From: Saprospiraceae bacterium
GTDB lineage: Bacteria; Bacteroidota; Bacteroidia; Chitinophagales; Saprospiraceae
Length of the DNA stretch: 64,000 nt
Assembly: GCA_013214355.1 (NCBI GenBank)
Contig: JABSSL010000086.1
Coordinates: 1-64,000 of the forward strand
Reading direction: 5' to 3'
The notes below the pieces were generated by a model. The model did not search any database. It saw only the letters and a program-made list of their open reading frames with translations, and was not told the origin of the DNA. This document shows positions 46,201-53,850 of the stretch, in pieces (position 1 is the stretch's first letter; every line of letters begins with the position of its first letter). A program made the translations under genes and the position numbers.

Positions 46201-49200
46201 ACGTAAGCTGTGCCACTACTTTTTCAGCGGATGTCACCACCCTAGACCCGGAATTGGCCGCAGAGTTTACCTATGACATTCTAAGCTGTAGCCCGGATAG
46301 CGCCCAGATTGCGTTCTTCGATCAATCCCTGAATTCCTTTGGGAATGATCTGCAATACATGTGGACCTTTAGCAATGGCGCATCTTCCACCGAAGCCAAT
46401 CCAATTATTACCGTATTAAATAGTGGAGATCTAACCGTTACCCTAAAGGTGACATCAGAGAATGACTGTGACGATGAGGTCACGGAAACTTTAGATATCC
46501 AATTGGTAGAAATTAATCTTGCGGATAGCTTAACCCTTTGTCGAGGAGATAGCATTGAATTAAATCCTGGTGGAAACCCTGACTATATCTATGCTTGGAC
46601 ACCGGCAGACGGCTTAAGCGCTACTGATGTAGCTAATCCGATGGCATCCCCCAGTCAGACTACCGTATATACAGTAAGTGTTTTGAATATTGCTGGTTCT
46701 GATACCTGTGCAGTCACGGATCAGGTCACTGTTTTTGTTCCGGCAGATATCAATTTGGACTTAGGAGATGATGTGACTACTTGTGGAGAGGATGTAGTAT
46801 TGAATCCACAAACGGATGGTGAGGCGACGATCAGTTGGATGAGTGCCCAGGAGGGAGATTTAGGAACTGGACCCTCCATAACGGTTAACCCATTCCGCTC
46901 CGATACTATTTATGCGACCGCCACTGATGCTTTTGGCTGTACGGATAGCGATACGCTGATTGTAATTGATCAGGGAGTAGATGTGGCAGCTGATCCAGGT
47001 ACCGAGGTGACAGCCTGTGCGGATTTAGAAACGGCCATTTCGGTAGTAAATCTTGATGATCAGGATAACCTTAGCGTAAGTTGGATGCCTATCTCCAATA
47101 TTGTGTCAGGGGCTAATGAGGCCACGGCCATTTTTAGTGTATCTGAAGCTGAAGGGGCAGTGGACTTTACGGCGATAGTAAGTAATCAAAATGCTTGTTT
47201 GGATACTGTCACCATTCGGGTGGAGGTGGTACCCTTCGAAGGACAAGTGCGAGATACGATTTTTGCTTGTTTTGGAGAACCGACACCGATCAATCCTGAT
47301 TTTGAAGAGGGCTACCAATACCAATGGTCGCCAGCGACGGACTTGGATAATGCCAATGCCGCTAACCCAATCTTTACCGGTAGCGCTTCCCAGACTTATC
47401 AAGTGACGATCACAGATCAAAGCAATGGAGTAGTTTGTCAAACGACTGATGAGGTGTTCGTTTCTGTGACTCCTGATATCAATCTTCAAACGGAAGGAGA
47501 TACCGCACTTTGTGAGCTGGTAGACGTAGAATTGACAGCTACTGTCTCCGTTGAATCAACCATAGAATGGTACGATGATGCTTCGCCAGCCAATAAGATA
47601 GGGGAGGGCACAGCCATCACGGTTTCTCCTGAATTGGGAACCAATACCTACTTGGCTATTGCTACTGCCACAACCTCAGGTTGTACAGATACGAGTCAGG
47701 TAGTAATTCAAGTGAATGATATTACAGAGAATATGCCGGATACCTTGATCCGCGTATGTGCCAATCAGCCCACGCCATTGAATCCTAATGGTGATCCGAA
47801 CCTCCAGTATGTTTGGGATCCCACTACAGATCTTGACCTAACAACCAACGGGGCGCATAATCCGATCATTACGACTACCGGAGATATTACCTTTAATCTT
47901 ACTGTAACTGATCCACAGACGGGTTGTCAGCTTTCTCAGGCGGTGAGAGTAATCGCCTATCCCGAGATCAATCTGGTAACGACGGGAGACACTATGGTTT
48001 GTGAGCCGGTAATGCTAACACTGACAGCTAGTACAGCTATCGCCACGCAAATCGATTGGTATGATACCCCGGCTTTAGATACGCCATTTGATCAGGGGAC
48101 TTCTATACAGGTGTTGCCTCCACAAGGAAGTTCAACCTATACAGCTATTGCAACCGATTTGGACAGTGGCTGTAGCGATACGAGTCAAGTGGTCATCATG
48201 GTGAATGATGTGACGGGGGCACTTCCCGATACAGCATATACCATTTGTCCAAATACGCCCTTTGCATTAAATCCAAACGGTGATCCTAATCTGAATTATG
48301 AATGGACTCCAGACACTAATTTGGATCTAGTCACCAATGGTCCACATAACCCGATTATTACCACGGATACCGATATCACTTATCAAGTTACGGTGGAGGA
48401 TCCTGTCACGGGCTGTGTAATTACACAGCAGGTAGAGGTGACCGTCCTACCGTCGATTAATCTGGTAACGACCGGTGATACGCTGGCTTGTGAACCTGTA
48501 GATTTGGTGCTAACCGCTAGTAGTGATCTAGATAATGTTACTTTCGATTGGTTCGAAACACCAGATTTCTCTGGTGATCCTTTTGCTAGTGGTGGAGAGG
48601 TGCCCGTTGCACCGAATGGAGAGATTACCTACTATGTTAGAGCCACGAGTGAAGATGGATGTATAGAAACGGGTAAGGTCTCTGTACAGCGACTGCCCAT
48701 CAATGCCTCTATCACTTCTGACCTAGTCTTTTGTGAACCAACGGATAGTGCTGCGATAGTCGTAGCCAACCTCAGCCCTGGCCAAGAACTGACTTATGAA
48801 TGGCTACCCGAAGGCATCGCCAATCCTGGTGCTGGGGATATGATCATGATTGATCCCAATACTGTGAACGAAGTTTCAGTGGTACTAACCAACCAGTTAG
48901 GCTGTACGGATACGCTCAGTACGACGGCGGTGGTGATCGTATTGGAAGACTCCTTGAGTATTTCAGCAGCACCAGATACGATTCTATTAGAAGAGTTTAG
49001 CACCTTGACCGTCTCGGGTTGTGAAAACTGTACTTATACTTGGTTCCCCCCATCCGGCGATGTTACACCGGACAATGGAGCAGAGGTGATTGCTACACCG
49101 GATGAGCCAGGTTCAAACATCTACGATGTTACGGTTAATAATCTAGGTTGTATTCAAGATCTTTCAGTGGAGGTCTTTGTGATTCCTTTCGTTTGTGATC

Positions 49201-49487
49201 TGGATCATGTCTTCCTACCCAATACCTTTACCCCGAATGGGGACAATACTAATGATAACCTTAGATTGAGGAGTGTAGTAGAAATCGAAGATGTAGAGTT
49301 GATGATCTACAATAGATGGGGAGAGGAGGTATATCGTACGCAGAGTTATATCGAAGCCAGCAAAGGCTGGGATGGGACCTATAGAGGCAAACAACTGCCG
49401 CCGGACGTTTACGGCTTCTGGTTGCGTGCCGTTTGCCCCAATGGCGAGGAATTAATCCGACAAGGAAACGTTACCTTGCTACGTTAA
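43290..49487 (+). CDS. Giant T9SS type B cargo, adhesin-like
   Basis: About 2,065 residues from ATG 43290, which gives a proper signal (KASLVFMALGVLSSPEVLAEG); ATG 43197 would add 31 residues and has GGAGG before it. The N-terminal region (to about 480) is Cys- and Asp-rich with no known fold. Then come many Ig-like/SprB-type modules, a PKD domain (YVWDFGDGSTLIS, SHDYAAMGTFTVTLG), tandem repeats of 163 residues, and the C-terminal CHU_C type B sorting domain (FLPNTFTPNGDNTNDNL, LMIYNRWGEEVYRT, KGWDGTYRGKQLPPDVYGF). Probably a surface adhesin or gliding-related filament secreted with help of the SprF-like protein. Confidence 0.87.
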   Translation: MKNKIIPLCRKLQKASLVFMALGVLSSPEVLAEGTRQLAPSPQDSLVMLECDRDGFGNFAAYNGPEDSRLFITIQDPNEVVYLGLSGEHQPNGMIYDLSRSNYEFRIRKPGVAEPVHGPFVINNDNSNVKSWTQAQFGNYEVTATDDDGNLIYQFAPGEAGDYIIEIRDLFSDGTDQINIGYWDITVTLNDQPILGRVWSRNWSFRTPAVSERSTPECQWNREFNGTLYSYTTDGFVSRINFENSGLQGLSFNVAFNSTGPGDSDDLVVNRRSVPAINETVRAAEHQIFLNEPDPLVFPDGECGDITAAAEFTCTADGFCLEVSVTKPGQVEVFLDFDQNGQFDANSMDVNLLYNFGPNELSACIPWDGTKGDGTPIGFGDRVDIIFAYSQGVQHWAVFDVEYLKNGFCVESIRPQCVGGIVTDRLYWDDTLIPDDPGTGQPKNGQNGCTCATDGCRTWNNFDVNITTDDCTDVIDDLTTGYGDKNTLNTWWFANVIIVTQADIPILSCQITGDSTICGNGTTVLEVATSGTVGDPTYSWSGPDGFTSSDVSSGPISVPGEYCVTITDGQGCELVCCQMVTNEDGPELSFTTQDATCAASNDGSIQASAAGGSGNGYEFSLNGGPFQSSGLFENLRIGSYEVSVRDDIGCTTTLTVEIGASLVIDIAYPDTMRICFGEGEQVSLTGNPAGLDFLWSPAEGIDDVTAAQPVFSPTSSTTYTVRISSQAVPECFEERTLLVEVGPDIDLSITGDAVNGITCDPTATLNASTAVDATIVWQDEDGNDRGEGPQIRFPVSGVETVIVIATDASGCTDRDTVTVSGGPVEVTIPDTAAVCLGEELDVSITNLDPNDTLSYTWTPADAFASGADSASPDVIETIGIQTLYVTVENQFGCQYMDSVHTAVLDPNLSLSFTSELQCNGNTVIFTNTSTNAFGYVWDFGDGSTLISDEATVSHDYAAMGTFTVTLGIIYDVSCATTFSADVTTLDPELAAEFTYDILSCSPDSAQIAFFDQSLNSFGNDLQYMWTFSNGASSTEANPIITVLNSGDLTVTLKVTSENDCDDEVTETLDIQLVEINLADSLTLCRGDSIELNPGGNPDYIYAWTPADGLSATDVANPMASPSQTTVYTVSVLNIAGSDTCAVTDQVTVFVPADINLDLGDDVTTCGEDVVLNPQTDGEATISWMSAQEGDLGTGPSITVNPFRSDTIYATATDAFGCTDSDTLIVIDQGVDVAADPGTEVTACADLETAISVVNLDDQDNLSVSWMPISNIVSGANEATAIFSVSEAEGAVDFTAIVSNQNACLDTVTIRVEVVPFEGQVRDTIFACFGEPTPINPDFEEGYQYQWSPATDLDNANAANPIFTGSASQTYQVTITDQSNGVVCQTTDEVFVSVTPDINLQTEGDTALCELVDVELTATVSVESTIEWYDDASPANKIGEGTAITVSPELGTNTYLAIATATTSGCTDTSQVVIQVNDITENMPDTLIRVCANQPTPLNPNGDPNLQYVWDPTTDLDLTTNGAHNPIITTTGDITFNLTVTDPQTGCQLSQAVRVIAYPEINLVTTGDTMVCEPVMLTLTASTAIATQIDWYDTPALDTPFDQGTSIQVLPPQGSSTYTAIATDLDSGCSDTSQVVIMVNDVTGALPDTAYTICPNTPFALNPNGDPNLNYEWTPDTNLDLVTNGPHNPIITTDTDITYQVTVEDPVTGCVITQQVEVTVLPSINLVTTGDTLACEPVDLVLTASSDLDNVTFDWFETPDFSGDPFASGGEVPVAPNGEITYYVRATSEDGCIETGKVSVQRLPINASITSDLVFCEPTDSAAIVVANLSPGQELTYEWLPEGIANPGAGDMIMIDPNTVNEVSVVLTNQLGCTDTLSTTAVVIVLEDSLSISAAPDTILLEEFSTLTVSGCENCTYTWFPPSGDVTPDNGAEVIATPDEPGSNIYDVTVNNLGCIQDLSVEVFVIPFVCDLDHVFLPNTFTPNGDNTNDNLRLRSVVEIEDVELMIYNRWGEEVYRTQSYIEASKGWDGTYRGKQLPPDVYGFWLRAVCPNGEELIRQGNVTLLR
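47478..48944 (+). repeat. Tandem 489-bp coding repeats in the adhesin gene
   Basis: The unit starting with the INL-T-GDT motif begins at 47478, 47967 and 48456, spacing exactly 489 bases (163 residues). Shared blocks include CSDTSQVVIMVNDVTG, LNPNGDPNL-Y-W and TNGPHNPIITT. The third unit diverges in its second half. Confidence 0.85.
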
Positions 49488-49723
49488 AAGGACATTTAAG
49501 AAACGAACTGATATAAGCTTATTGACTGCAGACGAGGTCAAAGCATTGGATTTTCTGGCGAAGCTCTTTTGGAGCCTGTCTGCCGGCGCTAGCCAGGCAG
49601 GTTTCATATTCCGTTAACCCCGGAACGGGGCCTGGAAGGTCTGGGACGAGAAAAAGCTGAAGTCCAGAAGATTCAAGGTTTTAGGCCGCAGTCCAGATGA
49701 ATAAGTTTAAATCAGTTCAATTG
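49488..49723. other. Intergenic region with REP-like hairpin
   Basis: About 236 bases after the adhesin gene. CCTGTCTG (49575-49582) pairs with CAGGCAGG (49594-49601), and GTTAACCCCGGAACGGGGCC contains another small hairpin. No reading frame. A related CCTG/CAGG sequence occurs at 59923 and in the centre of the 50443-50630 palindrome. Confidence 0.5.
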
Positions 49724-49760
49724 AAAAGGCCATTGCTCAGAAATTGGGCAATGGCTTTTT
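49724..49760. terminator. Terminator between convergent genes
   Basis: CCATTGC (49730-49736) pairs with GCAATGG (49748-49754), flanked by A and T tracts. It serves the minus-strand 49782-50357 gene and possibly the adhesin operon. Confidence 0.75.
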
Positions 49761-49781
49761 CAGTAGGGATCTAATCTAGTG

Positions 49782-50357
49782 CTAAGGTTTGACCGGGTAG
49801 ACCCCCACTTCCGTTCCCACACACTCCACCGCGGCTCGAATAGCTTCCTGCTGCTCTTTAGAAAGCTTGATGGTTTGCTTCTTTTTCTTGTAATTGATAC
49901 GGATCTGTTCAATGTAGGTATCCGCTAATCGATAGAAGAGGTCCAAAGGAACTACGCAAGCATGCGAATAGACTCGCATGTTCGTGTTTTTATCAAATTG
50001 CCCATCGTCTGGAAAGTTATGCAAGCCAATAACCTCTCCATCGGACAACTTGATTAGCACATTCTGACCACTATCAATCGGATGATAACCATATTCCGAA
50101 ATAGCAAATAGCATAAAGAAGCTGCTAATACTATCTTTTTCAGAATACATAAACATGGCTTTCCCTTGCTCAATAATCTTAGGGCCATCCACCGTTTCAA
50201 ATAAACTCGGAATCATTAACCCCATATTGACGTGGGCAGCGGCTACCGTGCGCACACTATCAAAGGCATCGTATTCATTCAGGACAATCTCGCACTGAGC
50301 ATTAACAATGGAGGTGGTGGCAATCAGCCAGCTCAACAAACAAATCAATTTTCTCAT
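49782..50357 (-). CDS. Secreted protein of unknown function
   Basis: 191 residues. A signal peptide (MRKLICLLSWLIATTSIVNAQ) is followed by CEIVLNEYDAFDSVRTVAAA and a soluble domain with two further Cys; the basic stretch KKKKQTIKLSKEQQEAIRAA lies near the end. It resembles small Bacteroidota periplasmic proteins without a defined family. It has no partner in an operon. The 672 bases upstream hold palindromic repeats. Confidence 0.7.
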   Translation of the reverse strand: MRKLICLLSWLIATTSIVNAQCEIVLNEYDAFDSVRTVAAAHVNMGLMIPSLFETVDGPKIIEQGKAMFMYSEKDSISSFFMLFAISEYGYHPIDSGQNVLIKLSDGEVIGLHNFPDDGQFDKNTNMRVYSHACVVPLDLFYRLADTYIEQIRINYKKKKQTIKLSKEQQEAIRAAVECVGTEVGVYPVKP

Positions 50358-50442
50358 CTTTTCTTTTGATTACAATTATTGAAGCTTCGGAAGTAGTCTT
50401 TCCTCCACTTAAACTTGTGCATTCAAAGGACACAGGCTGTTT

Positions 50443-50630
50443 GGAGTATGTTTGACCAAACCTTTATTGCCTTTAAGCGGCAAATTATGTTTTATTCTGC
50501 GTTAGATTTTTCACCGAATTGCCCGCATCTACCTGGCTGCGCCAGCGAGACAGGTTCGGCTGCAAAATCTGCCTTGCTTAAAACATAATTTGTTCGCTTC
50601 CGGCTAATTAGCTCTGGTCTAACATACTCC
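50443..50630. repeat. Large imperfect palindromic element
   Basis: 188 bases. GGAGTATGTTTGACCA at the left is inverted as GGTCTAACATACTCC at the right, and CAAATTATGTTTTA (50481-50494) is inverted as TAAAACATAATTTG (50579-50592). The centre holds a CCTGGCTGCGCCAGC-type hairpin. It is mobile-repeat-like, non-coding, and lies between the secreted protein gene and the padR promoter. Confidence 0.7.
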
Positions 50631-50995
50631 TAGACCAACGCAAAAATAAATAGAATAGTACACTTCCCCGTGCTTTGGAGGTAGGAATTACCGTTTCGGT
50701 ACAACCACTTTACCCTCTAGTATCGCGTCAAGGTATTCAGGTGAGACTTACTCTTGATCCATAAGGGCATTCGGTCGATAGTCGATAGTCCATAGCTGCA
50801 TTAATGCATACTTCTACTGCCGTCATGCTCAATTTGGAATGTTCATACCAACGACCACGGACCGAAATCTATGGACCGAAAACCATGGACCGAAAACCAT
50901 GGACCACTCCCAAGACATGTCCCTGCCTACCGCTCCATTCGTCGAAGAAGCTACTAGGTTAGTCGAGGTATTGGGTGTAATTGTAGTTCTATGTG
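50631..50995. other. Intergenic region with short tandem repeat
   Basis: 365 bases, non-coding. It holds the 14-base tandem repeat at 50859-50905 and GTCGATAGTCGATAGTCCATAG, a smaller echo of it, at about 50773. No gene or RNA recognised. Confidence 0.5.
50859..50905. repeat. 14-bp tandem repeat, 3.4 copies
   Basis: GGACCGAAATCTAT, GGACCGAAAACCAT, GGACCGAAAACCAT and a partial GGACC follow each other without spacers. Probably a simple slippage-prone repeat. Confidence 0.85.
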
Positions 50996-51025
50996 TTGCA
51001 TAGTACTATATGTTTTGTACATTTG
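50996..51025 (+). promoter_or_regulatory. Bacteroidota-type promoter with palindromic operator
   Basis: TTG (50996-50998) and TACATTTG (51018-51025) fit the -33 TTG / -7 TAnnTTTG consensus with a 19-base spacer. The spacer holds the perfect palindrome ATAGTACTAT (51000-51009), a good place for PadR autorepression. Transcription would start only a few bases from the padR ATG, so the mRNA may be leaderless. Confidence 0.65.
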
Positions 51026-51029
51026 TATC

Positions 51030-51380
51030 ATGATGATGGAAAATATAGATAAAACAAGGAAACAAATGAGACGAGGAATACTAGAACTCTGCGTGCTCTC
51101 CATAATCTCAGAAGAACCCATCTATCCTTCTGATATTATTGAAAAGCTGAAGGGATCACAATTGATTGTGGTCGAAGGGACCCTCTATCCTTTGTTGACT
51201 CGACTGAAAAATGCAGAACTCCTGACCTACTCTTGGAAAGAATCCAGCAAGGGGCCACCTCGGAAGTATTATGAGATTACAGAAGCTGGACACGAATTCC
51301 TAAAGGGACTGCTTGTAACTTGGAATGAACTAGTACAAGCCGTTGAAAACTCAACTAAAAACATCCTCACTAATGAATAA
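51030..51380 (+). CDS. PadR family transcriptional regulator
   Basis: 116 residues from ATG 51030 (first of two to three adjacent ATGs). The winged-helix domain is MRRGILELCVLSIISEEPIYPSDIIEKLK with LIVVEGTLYPLLTRLKNAELL and a GPPRKYYEITEAG wing, the PadR signature. Its end overlaps the PspC gene by 8 bases, so it is co-translated. PadR-PspC pairs are common in Bacteroidota and thought to handle envelope stress. Autorepression from the palindrome in its promoter is inferred. Confidence 0.92.
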   Translation: MMMENIDKTRKQMRRGILELCVLSIISEEPIYPSDIIEKLKGSQLIVVEGTLYPLLTRLKNAELLTYSWKESSKGPPRKYYEITEAGHEFLKGLLVTWNELVQAVENSTKNILTNE

Positions 51381-53541
51381 AATAGTCACAATTAATCTTG
51401 GCGGTTATCCTTTCACCATTGATGAGGATGCCTATGCTCACCTACAAGGATACTTGGAGGCGATCAGGAAGCATTTTAGTCAAGTAAGTGGATTTGAAGA
51501 AATTACATCCGATATAGAAAGCCGTTTGGCTGAGATTTTCCAGGAAAAGCTGGGAGATCGCCCGATTGTTACCCTAAAAGATGTAGAAGGGGCGATTGCC
51601 GTTATGGGCCGACCAGAAGACTTTGATGCCGATGCCGAAATGGAGGAGGAAGAGTCTTCTAAAGCAACTAATAGTAAAAGCAAATACAAAACCGGAAAGC
51701 GTTTGTTCCGACATCCTGATGATCAGGTCGTTTCAGGTGTTTGTGCTGGTATTGCCGCCTACTTTGGCATCCAAGACCCTGTTTGGGTCAGAATTCTTTT
51801 TGTGTTATTCACGATTTCCGGTGGTTTTGGTATCACGGTATATATCATCCTTTGGGCGATATTACCGGAAGCCAAAACTGCAGGTGATCGACTTACCATG
51901 AGAGGAGAGGCCATTAATGTATCCAACATCGGTAAAATCATCCAAGAGGAGGTAGAGAACATCTCCAAGAAGGTGAGTGAGTTTGGCGATGAAATTACCT
52001 CCAAAGAAGGATCCAAGGTTTATGGAGTGAAGTTTGATGGCGAATCCGGGAAAAAGGTAGTAGACGGGATCGGTTACTTTTTCAAAAAAGCAATAGATAC
52101 CATTCTCGCCATAGCCAAGCCTATTCTGTTTCTAATGGCCATTGGCATATTGATCGCATTACTCGTTACTTGGATTATTTCCGTTGTAGGTATCTTTTTT
52201 GGGATGCCATTCGCGGAACGAGTCCTTCCAGGACAGGGGCTCCTATCTAGTTTGGCCGTATTTAACCTGATGTTTTTGATTGGAATTCCCATGTTAAGTA
52301 TTGCATTGGGAGCTTTCCGCTTGGTTTTTGGTACCCGTATGAGCAAAAGATGGGGTATTGGCTTATCCGCCTTTTGGGGCTTGAATATGGTGAGCTTCTT
52401 TGCCTTAGCCAGTATGGTGGGTCGCGAGTTCAGCACAGATGTAGGGGTTAGCCAGAACATGAATCCGGGTCTGATGCAAGGGGATACGGTTCATTTGGTG
52501 CTTTCTCCGACACATTATGACAATGATGGTACTTTTTACGACCAATTGGAGGAGGTAGAGCAAGAGATTTTTGGAGCAGAGGTGTCCTTAGCCATCAAAA
52601 AGTCAGACAAAGGTATTTTCGAATTACAACAAAAAGTATTTGCTCGAGGCCGAGATCAAGGAGATGCCAATCTACTGGCTTCACAATTGAATGTACCCCT
52701 AAAAATAGAGGGAAATAAGATTACCTTCCCTAATCGTTTTCCCGTACCTAAGGATCAAAAGTGGCGCAACCAGCGTGTGAAACTCACCTTGCTAGTTCCT
52801 GAAAAGAGCTTTGTGCAGATTGATAGAAAAATGGGGCGAATCCTTAGCTCCGTTGATCTTGAAAATGGCCGGGTTAACCCTTGGCGCGAACCCAACAATG
52901 CTTGGGAAATGAGAGCTGAAGGACTAAGCTGTATATCGTGCGAAAAGGTAGAGGAAGAGGCTGTTGATCAACGCCTATCGGTGAAAGACTTCAAGAAACT
53001 AAGATTGGAAGGGGAAATGAAGGTCATGATCGATCGGGCAGATCGATACACCATTCGACTTTCCGGTCCTGCTAAGTACACGGATCTCCTAAAAATCAAT
53101 CAGGCGGGAGACCATCTCACGATTCAATCTCCGGTAGAACGCCCTGATGCACCTATTCGATTGTTCATTACCTTACCGGAATTAGAAGCCATTGAGGCTT
53201 TAAATACCGATGATGTGCGGATCAATGGTTTCCAACAATCTTTCATGCAATTATACACCCAGGGAAAATTTGAAGTGAAGACCTATTTGGAACTAGATAG
53301 CCTGCTGGTACAACAGAACCAAGGAAACAAACTAGATATCAACGGCCGCTATGGCTACCTGGACGCTCAACTGCAAACCTCCGCTCGCCTCGACGCCGGA
53401 AAGGCCAGCCTAAATACGGCCCGGATCAACCTGCAGGGAGATAGTCACGCCAAGCTGGCCTACGTCGAAAGCTTGCAGCGTCGCAAGGATGACTCCAGTA
53501 GCATCCGCTTGGAAGGCAGCGGCCAGGTTAAAGATTTTTAA
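51373..53541 (+). CDS. PspC-domain membrane protein with GIN (DUF2807) domain
   Basis: 722 residues from ATG 51373, overlapping padR. The N-terminal region (about 1-95) resembles a small HSP-like alpha-beta domain (NLGGYPFTIDEDAYAHLQGYL). A PspC domain with a membrane pair is at about 110-170 (LFRHPDDQVVSGVCAGIAAYFGI, ILWAILPEAK). Further membrane segments are at about 235-350, then a periplasmic GIN/DUF2807 head at about 540-715 (FKKLRLEGEMKVMIDRADRYTI). Partner of PadR in envelope-stress response (inference). Confidence 0.88.
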   Translation: MNKIVTINLGGYPFTIDEDAYAHLQGYLEAIRKHFSQVSGFEEITSDIESRLAEIFQEKLGDRPIVTLKDVEGAIAVMGRPEDFDADAEMEEEESSKATNSKSKYKTGKRLFRHPDDQVVSGVCAGIAAYFGIQDPVWVRILFVLFTISGGFGITVYIILWAILPEAKTAGDRLTMRGEAINVSNIGKIIQEEVENISKKVSEFGDEITSKEGSKVYGVKFDGESGKKVVDGIGYFFKKAIDTILAIAKPILFLMAIGILIALLVTWIISVVGIFFGMPFAERVLPGQGLLSSLAVFNLMFLIGIPMLSIALGAFRLVFGTRMSKRWGIGLSAFWGLNMVSFFALASMVGREFSTDVGVSQNMNPGLMQGDTVHLVLSPTHYDNDGTFYDQLEEVEQEIFGAEVSLAIKKSDKGIFELQQKVFARGRDQGDANLLASQLNVPLKIEGNKITFPNRFPVPKDQKWRNQRVKLTLLVPEKSFVQIDRKMGRILSSVDLENGRVNPWREPNNAWEMRAEGLSCISCEKVEEEAVDQRLSVKDFKKLRLEGEMKVMIDRADRYTIRLSGPAKYTDLLKINQAGDHLTIQSPVERPDAPIRLFITLPELEAIEALNTDDVRINGFQQSFMQLYTQGKFEVKTYLELDSLLVQQNQGNKLDINGRYGYLDAQLQTSARLDAGKASLNTARINLQGDSHAKLAYVESLQRRKDDSSSIRLEGSGQVKDF

Positions 53542-53622
53542 TTGCCTTATATATTCCGACTAAAAGTGATGGGAGTAGGTGAAAGCTTGTTTTAAAACAT
53601 CCACTTCCTAATTCATTCGATG

Positions 53623-53660
53623 GCCCTATTCGCTGGTATGCAGCGGATAGGGCTGTTTTA
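53623..53660 (+). terminator. Strong intrinsic terminator after pspC
   Basis: GCCCTATTCGCTG (53623-53635) and CAGCGGATAGGGC (53641-53653) form a 13-pair stem with a 5-base loop, followed by TGTTTTATT. Confidence 0.85.
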
Positions 53661-53850
53661 TTGAGTAGTAACGGGCTTCCATTCCCCCGAAAAAATCCGT
53701 ACTTTTGCCCCTTCAAAAAATGAATTCTCTGTTAATTTTTGTGTTCCTGAGTCAGCCTTTTAGTTACAAGTCTTGCTTCTTCTAGTCACAATTCTTGTAA
53801 TTAAAACGCTGCCACAAAAATTGGGAGAGTAGGCAAAATCGAAGGTAGGC

